The translations under genes were made by a program, and so were the position numbers. A DNA stretch of 64,000 nucleotides. Origin: Anagrus nilaparvatae. Its lineage: Eukaryota; Arthropoda; Insecta; Hymenoptera; Mymaridae. The stretch is taken from NCBI GenBank assembly GCA_022575985.1, contig JAKSXM010000272.1, positions 21,386,501 through 21,450,500 on the forward strand, written 5' to 3'. Below the pieces are notes generated by a model. It was not told where the DNA came from and ran no database searches. It saw only the letters and a list, made by a program, of their open reading frames with translations. This document shows positions 45,721 to 57,023 of this stretch, in pieces (position 1 is the first letter of the stretch; every line of letters begins with the position of its first letter).

Positions 45721-46853
45721 GAGCATTTATTTTAAAATTGATACTTAACTCGAGCCTGGAATCGTAAATTTTTTTTTTAGGGCACACCGGAACGACCCTT
45801 GTTTTCGTGAAGTTTGAACCCTCAGGAAGTTGAAAAAAGTCGTGAACAAGGATTCGGTGATAGGTGCCAAAAAGATTTTTTCACTTTTATGTCAGAAACC
45901 GTGTTTTTCGTATCTGAGCTACCCCAAATTTTTAAAATAACCTTTTAGGTAAATAAAATTTAAAAAAAATAGATAAAAAATCTGATCGCCAGGGAAAAAC
46001 TACTCCAGAAGAAAAAAAAACTTATCTTTTTCCGATGAAATTTAGCCAAGTTATCGTCAATTTAAGATTTTGCTCAAATTCGGGTTAAAAAAGATTGAAA
46101 TTTTATTGAAAAAAGCCTGTTGAACTTTAAAAATGCATTACTCGCTTGATTTTCATCGTAAAATAATAATTTTTTTTTTAAAATCGATTAATTTTTCCCT
46201 GGCAATTCATTTCTTTAAGAAAAAAAATCATTTTTTATGACCAAATTTCAATTTTTAGGTCAAAAGCCTTTGAAAACTGTAAGTAGCAAGATTTACTTAA
46301 TACAGTTTTAGACCTAAAAATTGAAATTTGATCAATAAAAATGATTTTTTTCTTAAAGAAATGAATTGCCAGGGAAAAATTAATCGATTTAAAAAAAAAA
46401 ATTATTATTTTACGATGAAAATCAAGCGAATAATGCATGTTTAAAGTTTAGAAACAGGCTTTTTTCAATAAAATTTCAATCTTTTTTAAGACAAATTTGA
46501 GAAAAATCTTAAATTGACGATAACTTGGCTAAATTTCATCGGAAAAAGATAAGTTTTTTTTTCTTCTGGAGTGGTTTTTCCCTGGCAATTAGATTTTCTT
46601 ATCTATTTTTTAAAATTTTATTTGCCTAAAAAGTTATTTTAAAAATTTGGGGTAGCTCAGATACGAAAAACACGGTTTCTGACATAAAAGTGAAAAAATC
46701 TTTTTGGCACCTATCACCGAATCCTTGTTCACGACATTTTCAACTTCCTGAGGGTTCAAACTTCACGAAAACAAGGGTCGTTCCGGTGTGCCCTCAAAAA
46801 AAAAATTTACGATTCCAGGCTCGAGTTAAGTATCATTTTTAAAATAAATGCTC
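45721..46853. mobile_element. B-only 1.13-kb near-perfect palindromic element
   Basis: Arms of ~540 bp are centred at 46287. Ends GAGCATTTATTTTAAAATtG / CaATTTTAAAATAAATGCTC type. Flanked by AT-rich 'atat'; copy A (~29880) lacks it. No coding capacity. Confidence 0.85.
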
Positions 46854-47537
46854 ATATACAGTTTCAAACCGTAGATTATCACCACAGGATAATATTTAAG
46901 TTCCAAAAAAACAGATATTAAAAATGAAATTCAATTGAATTTAAATAAAATGCAATATTTAAGTAAATTTTATACTAACACACTTGATAATTCAACGTAC
47001 TTTTTTATATTAAATTAGGTTTCCATTTCAGGGCTCAAACGAAGCACAAATACAAAATGCATTTAATATATATAATGATAAAATCTATTACAACTACTTT
47101 TTCAAAAAATTAGATCATTTTTAGCTAGAATTTTCAATAGATTTTTAAAATTTGCTTAAAATATGCTAATTTTTTCTTATATTATTACTCACTTCAGTCT
47201 TAGACACATATTGAACCTAATTTTTGCATCGGTATTAATGGATTAATTATTTTTTGCAATTAATAAATCAAACCATTACTAAATTATTAATTTAAACTTT
47301 TAACATCATTTTATACTCTAATTATTTCAAAAATTATAAATAATATTTTTGTCACGTAGCCTCGTCTAGAATGCGCCTGTTACTCGCTTACAAAAAAATT
47401 TTTTATTTAATAAAAGAATCAATTTTCAAATTGTTGTACTTTTTTTTTTATATAAATGATAATTAATTTTCACAAAAAATTGAAAAAATAGCAAAAAAAT
47501 GTTTTAAGCTTCAAATATAAGATCAAAATATACTTAA

Positions 47538-48228
47538 CCCATTATGGCCCAATCGTACATAGCTGGATTTTCGATAACTAAACCATGTTATAAAAACATT
47601 TTTCTAAAAAGGCTCGTAAAGAGGTTACTAGGGGTAAAATTGTTTGCTTTTTCCGAATTTAACAATAGTTTTTGCATGCGACCTCGCATGCGACCCCTTT
47701 ATAAAGGATAAAAATGGGGGCAAAGATAAATTTTTGTCCTTTTCTTAATTTATTCAGGACTTTTACCAAAGAAAAAACTTTCTACTTTATTTTTTTAAGC
47801 ACTCTAATCTCTGCATGCACCTCATGAGGTCCAATCTGTTAAGTACATATATTCTGTCCATAATTTTTCGGTCCTAACCCTTTGGAGGGATAATTACCCC
47901 TATAATAAATGAAAATAATGTTTGATTCTTTACTTTTTCTCTCCTTTTAGTGTTAGTGACCCCTCTAAAGATTTAGAGCCGAAAAATTAGTACATATTAT
48001 TATGTATTTAACAGTTTGAAACTCATTCAGGGATCAAAGAGGTTAGAAAAATAATTTAGATAATATAAAATATAATTAAGAATGAATTAAAAAAAAGCCG
48101 AAAATTCATGTTTTCCCCTATGTTTACCCCATTCGAAGGGATTGTATGTAAAAACTACAAAAAACTTTTTAGAATAAAAAAAAATGTTTGTATTACAGTC
48201 CAGCTATGTACGATTGGTCCATAGTGGA
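47538..48228. mobile_element. TTAA-flanked foldback element (copy B orthologue)
   Basis: Counterpart of 30587-31112 with the same CCCAATCGTACATAGC-type ends; longer internally by ~165 bp. Confidence 0.75.
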
Positions 48229-48729
48229 TTAAATTATTTCAAAAATGAAACAAATTATTATTTTGTTAGCATAATGTGACATAGCATACAATTTAATTAT
48301 TATTCATGAATTTTCAGAATTTTAATTTTATGAACTTTTGTTAGCCTCGTTGTTAGCAGGATATGACGACGATTATTATTATTAAACATCATAAAATCTA
48401 TCAGAATTTTAATTTTAGGAACTTTATTTATTTTCAAAATAATTTTTATTTTTTTCATACAAATATATTTTTTTTACATAATTTTAATTATGAACAAAAT
48501 TTATTTTGATGAAATTATATTTGTTGCGACTATCATATTCATATAATTTAGAACAGCTATTTAATTTTTTTTTTTCATCTTAGATGAAGAGTTTTCCATT
48601 ATATGGAAAACTTATCATAAATTTCCCATTTATAAAATATAATTTGCAAGAATTAGCTTATGTAAATTAAATTACTTTGAGATTGAAAAGATGTTCCACA
48701 TTCTTTACTTTTCTTAAATGATTCTTCAC

Positions 48730-49650
48730 TTATAAGTGAATTTTTCGATGAGTTTTAAGATAATCTAATCTAATGAAAGCTGCGTTACAGTCTTCGCATT
48801 TGTAAGGTTTTTCACCCGTGTGTGATCTATTATGAACAGTCAAACCGCTCAAATATCGAAATTTCATGTTGCATATTTTACATATGTAAGGTTTTTCTCC
48901 TGTATGGCATTTTCTATGCTGTTGAAGAATGTATTCTCGGTTAAAAGTCTTACTGCATACTTCGCACTTGTAAGGCTTTTCGCCTGTGTGGATTCGCTGA
49001 TGCATTCTATAATATTGAGGCGATATAAAAGATTTATTGCATGTCTTACACTTGTAAGGCTTTTCACCTGTATGAGATCTTTTATGCATTATAAGATGGG
49101 GCGATTGACTAAAAGTTTGATCACATTCTTCACACTTGTAAGGTTTTTCACCTGTGTGAGTTCTATTGTGCAAAATCAGATTAGAAGAAAGAGCAAAGGT
49201 TTTCTCACAATTATCACATTTATATGGTTTTTCTCCAGTATGAATTCTTAGATGGCCTTTGAGATAATCTACCCGAGCAAAAGATTTATCACATTCTGTA
49301 CACTTGTAAGGCTTCTCACCAGTGTGTATTTTTTTGTGAGATAAAAGGGCGCTAGTATCAGCAAAAAATTTTCCACAATGACCACATTCATAAGGTTTTT
49401 CTCCAGTATGAGTTCTTAAATGCCTTTTTAATGTATCCGAATGAGCAAATTTTGCTCCACACTCCTTACATTGATAAGGCTTTTCTCCCGTATGAACTTT
49501 TTGATGTGTATTAAGATTACTTTTTTGATTAAATTTTTTTCCACATTTATCACATGCATAAGGTTTTTCTCCTTTGTGAATAAGTTTATGGGTCTGAAAA
49601 CCAGCGATACTTCTAAAATCTTTTTCACATTCTTCACAGTGAAAAACCAT
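48730..49650 (-). CDS. C2H2 zinc-finger protein B1 (11 fingers)
   Basis: 306 codons beginning MVFHCEECEKDF and ending HRKIHL. Eleven intact C2H2 fingers with TGEKP linkers; a DNA-binding protein with no other visible domain. Duplicate of A1. Differences at helix contacts: finger 6 (LSSNLIL against HSVSLRL in A1), finger 10 (YLSGL against HKGTL), finger 5 (VDYLKG against ADYLKS). Framework residues and fingers 3, 9 and 11 are nearly unchanged. Downstream of the stop, decayed finger-like sequence suggests the ancestor was longer. Confidence 0.9.
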   Translation of the reverse strand: MVFHCEECEKDFRSIAGFQTHKLIHKGEKPYACDKCGKKFNQKSNLNTHQKVHTGEKPYQCKECGAKFAHSDTLKRHLRTHTGEKPYECGHCGKFFADTSALLSHKKIHTGEKPYKCTECDKSFARVDYLKGHLRIHTGEKPYKCDNCEKTFALSSNLILHNRTHTGEKPYKCEECDQTFSQSPHLIMHKRSHTGEKPYKCKTCNKSFISPQYYRMHQRIHTGEKPYKCEVCSKTFNREYILQQHRKCHTGEKPYICKICNMKFRYLSGLTVHNRSHTGEKPYKCEDCNAAFIRLDYLKTHRKIHL

Positions 49651-50800
49651 TTTATTTTTGAAGAATTTGAAATTTATGCATCAACAGAAGTACTAAATTT
49701 TATAATATAAGTTCTCTGAAATTAAAATAAGAAAAATAAATAAATCAATAATATTAACTGGGTGTTAATTGAAAATTCATAAAAAAAGGTCAAATTTAAC
49801 TTTTTATTATGTTTAGTTCCTCCTTTTTTTAGAAAAAGTCTTATTTTTCTATAATTTATGCAAACTTGTTAATATACGTCAAGTCAAAATATTTACAAAA
49901 CAATTAAAATACTAAAATTATAAAAAATTCCAAAAGTTTAAAAAACTTTATATAATTATAATAAATAACAGTTTTGTGTTAAAAAATATCACTTTTTTTT
50001 AAATGATTTTAATTATTACTATAAATTAAAATATTTTATTATATGTAATTAACTATGAAAAATAAAAAAAATAAGAATAAATTATTTCAATAACTACTTG
50101 TAAAAAATTATAAAATAAATTTATTATTACAAAAAGCGATTTACACTGTCATGGTTAACTTACCCAAATATTAACTTAATTAACCACGAGCAAATTGACA
50201 AAGACCCGTTTACATAGACAAAAGTAAGCTTTTTGAGGTACGTCGCTAAAAAAAAGAGGGTCTTAATCGCTCATTTTTATTTTTAGGTTATGTGTACATA
50301 AGTTACTTTGTTTTACCTGCGCAATTAAATCTTTGTAATTATTAATTTTAGAAACAAATGAAGGAATTATTAATAATTAAATTTTATAATAAAAATGATC
50401 TTTTACAGAATAAAATCTTAAATTGAGTTTTAATCGATTAAAATTAATTAATTTAAAAATAAATTCTCCATAATGTTCATAAAATTAATAACTTCTATTT
50501 TGTATATATTTATTATATAAAACTAATTTACTTTAATTATGAAACAGAGATAAACCAATATTAGGTACTATAAAAAAATTTCATTTACACTTACATAATT
50601 TTGTTCCAAAATAAATTCTTTTTTGTTAATTAAAACGTGCGTTATGATTAATTTAGTATACCTAATACTTGTAGATATACACGTATTCAACACATTAGCT
50701 CAAATTATATACCATTATACTTGTATAAATATTATACTTACTTTTTCCAAGAATTTTTTTTAGAATTTAAAAATATTACAACAAACATAGAATTTGAATC

Positions 50801-51562
50801 AGGCACTATTCAAAAAATTTTTTCGAAAGGGGCCTAAAAGTTCCGGAGGGGGCTAGGACCTAATAATGTTAAAATTAATGTTTTAAATTTCTTAAGGTGG
50901 CTCACGGTTTTAGGTCCGTATATTTTAGGGTGACATCAGAGGGGGGCATAACTAATTAATTAAATTTTATTATTTATTTTATAGATATGTGAATATTTAG
51001 AAGTTATTATTAATAATAATGCATTTTGTTATATAATGAGTGCGGTGCGGTGTAAACAAAATTTTTAAAATACAAAACATTTTATTGAATGGGGCCCGCG
51101 ACTAAAATTATGTGTTTATAATTTGATCGGCAACTATTGTATTTTTTTCTTGTGTACAATTATTATCTAAACAAATTCGTTATTGAATTAGTACGAAGTA
51201 ACACAATATCAACTCCCATAAGAACGCGTGTTAATTTTAGCAATTTTCAGTTAACTATTTCTTTCTTATTTTATCGGCAACCTATGTATTGTTTGGGCTC
51301 AATGAGTTTGTTTTTTAATTATCTTCATCTCCAGTAAATTTTAGTTCATATTATTCGTTTTTTATTAACTGCGTGAGCCACCTTAAATATCACTGAAAAT
51401 TTAATTTTTTCTTATTTTAAATTGTTTGTAAGCAATAATTGTTATTAAAAAATTAAAAAAGTTTGAAATTAAGGTAAAAGATGTTGCTATTTAAAAAAAT
51501 TCATTTCGGGAGGGGGGAGGCATGGCCCCCTTGGCCCCTTCTGAATATGTTGATACGTGCCT
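50801..51562. mobile_element. AGGCAC-type foldback (copy B), interrupted
   Basis: Counterpart of 33449-33745, with clean ends AGGCAC / GTGCCT. Split by the TTAA element at 50896-51382. Confidence 0.65.
50896..51382. mobile_element. B-only TTAA transposon (487 bp)
   Basis: Ends GGTGGCTCACG / CGTGAGCCACC, flanked by TTAA (50892-50895 and 51383-51386). Copy A shows the single TTAA (~33540). Interior non-coding. Confidence 0.88.
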
Positions 51563-51975
51563 CTTGAAACATATTTAAACAAAACTTAGGTTATAGGTAC
51601 ATATAAGAATTAGTCCAATAAACAAAAAAAACAAAATTAAAATAGACTAAAAAATAAAAATTTTTTTAAATTTTATTAAAATAATGGTAAAATTTTACAA
51701 TATAATCAATTTTATAAAGAATAATAGCGATTTGTAAATAACTATTGCGCAAAATTATTATCAGATTAATCATTAATTTCAAATAATAAAAAAAATATTA
51801 AAAACATATTTAAAATACATATACTAAATAAAAATATAGCTGAGGAATTCCAGTTGTGGCGACCAGCAGTTTTCGTTTGTTTTATTGCTTCCCTGTAAGT
51901 TTTATGTCATTTGCGATTCTGGTTGCCACAACTGGATTTTTTTCTCAATATATTTCTGTAAAATTATGTTATATG

Positions 51976-52119
51976 CACGGCCAGGATGCTTTGCTTGAAT
52001 ATTAAAGCAATTTTCTTGAATTTTCAAGCATTTTGCTTAAAATTAAAAAATTAAAAAAGCATTTTGCATGAATATTCGAGCAGTTTGCTTTAAATTTCAA
52101 GCAAAGCAGCCTGGCCGTG
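51976..52119. mobile_element. Small foldback MITE
   Basis: Ends CACGGCCAGG / CCTGGCCGTG with inner tgctttgcttgaa in both orientations; internal 'agcaattttc/aagcattttgctt' units repeat. Confidence 0.75.
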
Positions 52120-53455
52120 TGTAAGTAAAAATTAAAATTTTTAAAAAATATTTTATATTAAAAATATAATTGTTACAGAATTTCTATGAAAGCTTGAGCT
52201 TTTGAAACGTGGAAATAAATAAATTATTTCTAAATTTGTTCCATTTTTGATCGTCTTTATTTTTATTTACCAAATAATGTAACGTACCAAATGCCTAGAC
52301 CCCTAAGATATGCAAATATTTATGAATAATGATGCAAATCATAAATTTTAAGTTTGGTTGGAAACTCGATACGAGTTTCCAACATAAGAAAACACCGTAT
52401 GGCGTGCATTTGTGCTTAGGCGCCTGTACATATGCACTCCGTACGAACAACCAACCATGTCAGACTTTTACTGCTTTCCGTCGTCTTTCGAAAAATACAA
52501 ACTTTGCGAAATATGATGGCAGCACTATCCAGTGATTTAATCAGCTGATAAATTCAAATTTCAATTTTAAATAATAAATTAATTAATTAATTAATTATCA
52601 GCTGATTATATACAATTAAAATAATATATACCAAAAAATGTAAATAGTTGTAAATAATAAACTAATTAACTTTTAAGTATTTAAAAAATAAGAATATAAA
52701 TAAAATAGTCGTTTTCATAATTAATTAATAATTAATTAATAATAATTCTTTTACCAATAATTTAATAATATATAAATTAATTAATCATAATAGTTTTATA
52801 TCAAATAATTACATTTAAAACAAGATATTACATAATATCTTGTAACGGTTTTTTCATATATATAATTAATTAAAAACGACTCTTTTATTAATAATAATTA
52901 TAAAAAATTATGATAAACAATTAAATTTAAGTATAGTAAGTAAGATAATAAAAGAAAGTCAAACTTTCATGTAATATATAAAAAATACTGTAATGGAATA
53001 TTCTATGAAAAAGTATAAAATACCATAGAACGTTCCAGAAGGTTCTAGAAGGAAATTCGCAAGTAAAATCTTTTTGCAAGTGTGCGTGAGTGGGGAATCG
53101 TATATAAGAGAGAGCGATTCCAGCCTCAAGCAACACTTGGCTAAGAGATTTCTTGCGAACTACTTGCTTATGTATATAGTTCGTTTGCAATCAATAAATT
53201 CTAATTGAATCTAATTAATTTAGTTATTATTTAAATTGCCTTGATTCTCTACAGCCAGCTTGTGATTTTATCACAAGTGTTCTCTACAAGATCATCTGTC
53301 TTTTCCCTGCTGGGAACTTGTAAAACCCTGAAGGATAAGGGCTCTGCGGACCCCTTATCTCGAAGGCCAAATAGGCGGGCAGGTTAATTAAAGACGTTTA
53401 GTGAAAAGTTTTACATTTTATGCCAACCCCTATTTTAGACGGTTGCAATAATAAT
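52120..53455 (+). mobile_element. B-only insertion, possible LTR-type fragment
   Basis: Absent from copy A. Contains two hairpins (ggaaactcg/cgagtttcc at ~52360; aatcagctgat at ~52540 and 52597), a heat-shock/TATA promoter (52996-53107) and a transcript-like tail. No LTR pair, primer site or retroviral proteins found, so a solo LTR or a fragment is only a suggestion. Confidence 0.35.
52996..53107 (+). promoter_or_regulatory. Five-unit heat shock element plus TATA box
   Basis: GAAcgTTCcaGAAggTTCta followed by GAA (53028-53050) is a perfect array of five alternating nGAAn units with 2-base spacing, the binding site of heat shock factor trimers. Another GAAtaTTC lies at 52996-53003. TATATAAG follows at 53101-53108, ~50 bp downstream. 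The order is that of heat-inducible promoters. Confidence 0.65.
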
Positions 53456-53500
53456 AAAGAAAATTTTTCAAATTATATAATATTTTTTTTTAAATAGTTT

Positions 53501-55219
53501 TTATTCTTTATGATTCTTGAGATGATGAAAAAGTTTTATTTTTAGCACAAAAATTTTATTGCATTTATCGCACACATAATCCCTATTTTCTAAATGTATA
53601 TTTTTGTGTGTATTAAGATTACTAATACTAACAAAATTATTTCCACAAAATTCACATTTATGTTGCTTTTCACTTGAATGAACTTTTTCGTGCCTTTTAA
53701 GATAATCTAACCTAATAAAATCTTTTCCACAGACATTACATTTAAAAGGCTTTTGATCTGAATGAATTTTTGAATGGGTTTCCAAATGACCTGATTGAGA
53801 AAATGATTTTTTACATTTTTGGCATTTGTAAGGTCTTTCACCTGAGTGATATCTTGTGTGAATTTCCAGACCACTACTACGACTGAAAGATTTTTCACAA
53901 ATTTGACATTTATAAGGTTTTTCACCTGTATGAGTCCTAAAATGCGCTATGATACAGTATTTATTCCTAAAAGCTTTTCCACATTCTGCGCATTTAAAAG
54001 GTTTTTCGTTTAAATGAGTTTTCTTATGTGACCTAAGACCAGCATGCTGCTTAAAACTTTTCTTACATTTATCACATTTATGAATCTTTTCCTCTGAATG
54101 AATTCTTTTATGTATTTTAAGTTCACTAGATTCTTTAAAACTTTTTCCACATTCCTTGCATTTAAAAGGTTTTTCACCCGTATGCATTTTATTATGCTTA
54201 GTAAGATTACCAGATGAATTAAATGATTTACCACATTTTTTGCATTTATAAGGTTTTTCCCCTGTGTGAATTCTGATATGAATTGTTAGACTACCTGCTT
54301 GACCAAAACCTTTTCCACATTCATTACACTTGTAAGAATTTTCATCTGGGTGAACTATTCGATGAGTTCTTTCGTGATATTTGAGAGTTCCTGAACGAGC
54401 AAAAGTCTTATTACAAATTTTGCACTTAAACGGCTTTTCGCCAGTATGCATTCTTTTATGCAGTGTGAGATCGTTTAATTGAAAAAAAGTTTTTTCACAG
54501 TCAGCACATTCAAATAGTTTTTTTCCTGTATGAATTTTTTTATGGGTATTCAGATGTCCGGTCTGTGAAAAAGTTTTTTCGCATATTTCGCATTTATATG
54601 GTTTTTCACCCGTATGAACTCTTTCGTGATTTTTAAGTGAGCTAGAATTAATAAATTTTTTTCCACATACTTTACATATATGAGGCTTTTCACCGGTATG
54701 TACGCGTTCATGTACTTTTAGAGAACTTGACACTCTGAAAGTTTTTTCACAATCATTACATTTGTAAGACTGTTCTCCTGTATGAATCCTCTTGTGTTCT
54801 TTAAGTTTTCCTGATTCATTGAACGTCTTTTCACATTCCTTACAATTATAAGACTTTTCTCCAGTGTGAATTCTATTATGAATCATGAGTCTACTTGAAT
54901 CAAAAAAACCTTTATTACAAATCTTGCAGATATAAGGCTTTTCTCCTGTATGAATTCTTTTATGTCGAATCAGATGGCTAGAAACCCGAAATGTTTTTTC
55001 GCAATGATCACATTCGTAAGGCTTCTCACCAGTATGAGTTCTTATATGCGATGTAAGGTGACTTTTTTGCGAAAAACTTTTCCCGCATTCCTTACATTTA
55101 TAAGGCTTTTCACCAGAATGAACTTTTTGATGACTATTTAAATGATATAAGCGATTAAATACCTTTTCGCATATCTCGCATTGAAAAATATTTTTAGGCT
55201 TACGAATTTTTTTTGGCAT
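53501..55219 (-). CDS. C2H2 zinc-finger protein B2 (20 fingers)
   Basis: About 572 codons from MPKKIRKPK. As in A2, the frame is open upstream to a splice-like acceptor tattttag/gtggag (~55253). Twenty intact C2H2 fingers, TGEKP linkers with the same long linker after finger 10, and a short charged tail. Compared with A2, the Cys/His ligands, linkers and hydrophobic core are essentially fixed, while substitutions cluster at base-contacting helix positions. Examples are finger 2 (-1 H/Q, 3 S/H, 6 L/S), finger 4 (-1 H/D, 3 G/R), finger 9 (2, 3 and 6) and finger 16 (-1, 3, 5 and 6). This predicts a shifted DNA target. Confidence 0.9.
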   Translation of the reverse strand: MPKKIRKPKNIFQCEICEKVFNRLYHLNSHQKVHSGEKPYKCKECGKSFSQKSHLTSHIRTHTGEKPYECDHCEKTFRVSSHLIRHKRIHTGEKPYICKICNKGFFDSSRLMIHNRIHTGEKSYNCKECEKTFNESGKLKEHKRIHTGEQSYKCNDCEKTFRVSSSLKVHERVHTGEKPHICKVCGKKFINSSSLKNHERVHTGEKPYKCEICEKTFSQTGHLNTHKKIHTGKKLFECADCEKTFFQLNDLTLHKRMHTGEKPFKCKICNKTFARSGTLKYHERTHRIVHPDENSYKCNECGKGFGQAGSLTIHIRIHTGEKPYKCKKCGKSFNSSGNLTKHNKMHTGEKPFKCKECGKSFKESSELKIHKRIHSEEKIHKCDKCKKSFKQHAGLRSHKKTHLNEKPFKCAECGKAFRNKYCIIAHFRTHTGEKPYKCQICEKSFSRSSGLEIHTRYHSGERPYKCQKCKKSFSQSGHLETHSKIHSDQKPFKCNVCGKDFIRLDYLKRHEKVHSSEKQHKCEFCGNNFVSISNLNTHKNIHLENRDYVCDKCNKIFVLKIKLFHHLKNHKE

Positions 55220-55354
55220 TTTGGTTGCTTGAATCAATGACACTTTCTCCACCTAAAATACGTTGAATGGTTTAATTTAAATCGCCAAACATTGTTTTTT
55301 AGGTTTCATTATTTAAATATTCCCTGATTCTAAAGTAGTATATTACGAGCCCGT

Positions 55355-55665
55355 GTCCAGAAAAATAAACAATAGTTCGAATTTCACGTAAATCAAGGTA
55401 CTAAAAGCAAAGGTTAGTAAACTGCGATTTGTGTCATTCTTTATTTATGGACAAGGGTCAAATACGATTTTTCTTCATCAGTGACGAGAAAGTACGTATT
55501 TCCCGATCGCTGCTCGTCTGGAAAAAACATGTTTTCTCACTGACGCAAAAAACTTTTATACGCCCCTTGACCATAAATACATTATTGGGGCATGCCCCAA
55601 AACACAATTTACCATCCTGGGCTGCACCTTTGTAGATAATTTACGTGCAATTTGGGACATTCTTC
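55355..55665. repeat. Dispersed 'tttaccatcc' repeat, copy 4
   Basis: Counterpart of 37335-37578 in copy B, slightly longer (extra 'gagaaagtacgtatttcccg' as in 6403-6610). Confidence 0.7.
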
Positions 55666-55978
55666 AGGGACTTTATGTTTCGAAGAAGACATTTCCTCGA
55701 GGGGCTACCGTCTTGGAAATGACAAATTTGATTTAAAAAATTTTTTTTTGATTTTTTTCTGATTTTGGCTTGTTTGTACTTCAATCATGAATTGTTACTA
55801 GTTGAAATGGTTTATTCCCGTCTTTTAGCGATTTTTTGTGATTTTTGGCGTTTTTTAGCCTTATAACTCAATCTAGACCTCAAAAATCTAATTTTTACTA
55901 TTTAATATAACGATCCAAAAACTTATTCAGCATCGACCAAAAAAAAAGCGCCAGCGCATATTTCATCTGAACTTTAAA

Positions 55979-56114
55979 GGTCTCGACAGATGCTGTGTAC
56001 CGCACCGTAACGAGAGGTTGGAAGCCAGTCAAGTTTGGCGTACCGAAGCGTACCGAGGTTTGATTGGTTTCCTAACTCTCGGTACGGTGCGGTGCGCGAG
56101 CATCTGTCAAGGCC
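55979..56114. mobile_element. Nested GC-rich foldback MITE
   Basis: Ends GGTCTCGACAGATGC / GCATCTGTCAAGGCC, flanked by TTAAA on both sides. The inner ggtacggtgcggtgcg pairs with cgcaccgtaacg-type sequence. Confidence 0.65.
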
Positions 56115-56753
56115 TTAAAGATAAAATAGATCGCAATTTTATCAGCAACATATTCAAAAATAATTTTGATAAGCGCATAAGCTTCCTATTGGTCTGTTTC
56201 CTCAGAAATATACAGACATTTAATATAAATAAATTTTAATAAAATTTTTAACAAAAAAATTATATATATGTATTTCAATAATAAATATAATAAAATAAGA
56301 CATTACTTTGTAAAAATTTCTTTTACAGAAATAAATAAATAAAATGATGCAAAAATATAATTCAAAAAATTTAATTTAATTTGACAAAAACCAATAAGAT
56401 CCTACTTTTTATTCATAAGGCATTTTAAATTTTATTTATTCGTGATATGTATATAGGGGTAAATTTAAATTAAGTGAGTGTGATTTGTATGGTCGAGTCT
56501 TCAAAACTACTCCAAAGTGTTTTTTTCTGAAAGTACTAACAAAAATAAGTAACCAGCCCTATTTTTAGCCTCCCAGAGCGAAATCTCGATTTTTGGCAGC
56601 CATTTTAGTGTTTTTGACGGTCGTAAAAAATGTAAAAAATGTTCTTGCTTACTTTTTCTTAACTCTTTTGCCTTTTGTAACAGTGGGTGTCAAATTTGTG
56701 GTAGTTTCATCTAGTCTTTTTGGCATACATAGATATAATACCTTTGGTAGTAT

Positions 56754-57023
56754 TTATAATTCTTTAGTAGTATTTCGACCTACTAAAACTAAACCCAAGC
56801 GAGAATAAGCAGAATTTGAGCTTGCTAAACTATTGAAAAAGGTACCATCCAATAGAGTAGATAATTGTTTAGATTGGGAATGAGCTAAAGCCATCATTGG
56901 ATTAAAACGAAATTGAACTTGAGATGATACTTGATCAACTGATTTTTTGGATGATAAATTGTTTTCAAATGTTGAGTTAATTATATTTTTGGAACTGTTA
57001 TCAAAGAAACTCTGTGAAACCAT
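56754..57023 (-). CDS. Hypothetical ORF inside the 55698-58082 element
   Basis: 89 codons beginning MVSQSFFDNS in a good start context (CAAATGG). The composition is protein-like (Ser/Asn-rich, mixed codons, middle ...QFRFNPMMALAHS...) and unlike the low-complexity AT frames around it. No known domain recognised. It could be the first exon of a gene, a transposase fragment, or host sequence captured by the transposon. It lies entirely between the element's inverted arms and is absent from copy A. Real coding status is uncertain. Confidence 0.35.
   Translation of the reverse strand: MVSQSFFDNSSKNIINSTFENNLSSKKSVDQVSSQVQFRFNPMMALAHSQSKQLSTLLDGTFFNSLASSNSAYSRLGLVLVGRNTTKEL

Noticed and set aside
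48832..49251. 139-codon plus-strand frame (and similar ones opposite every zinc-finger gene).
   Set aside because: Antisense shadow of repeated fingers; the periodic composition keeps the reverse frame open.
52276..53280. Possible LTR from TGTAACG to CTACA around the heat shock promoter.
   Set aside because: No second LTR, primer binding site, polypurine tract or target duplication could be fixed; kept only as a low-confidence insertion.
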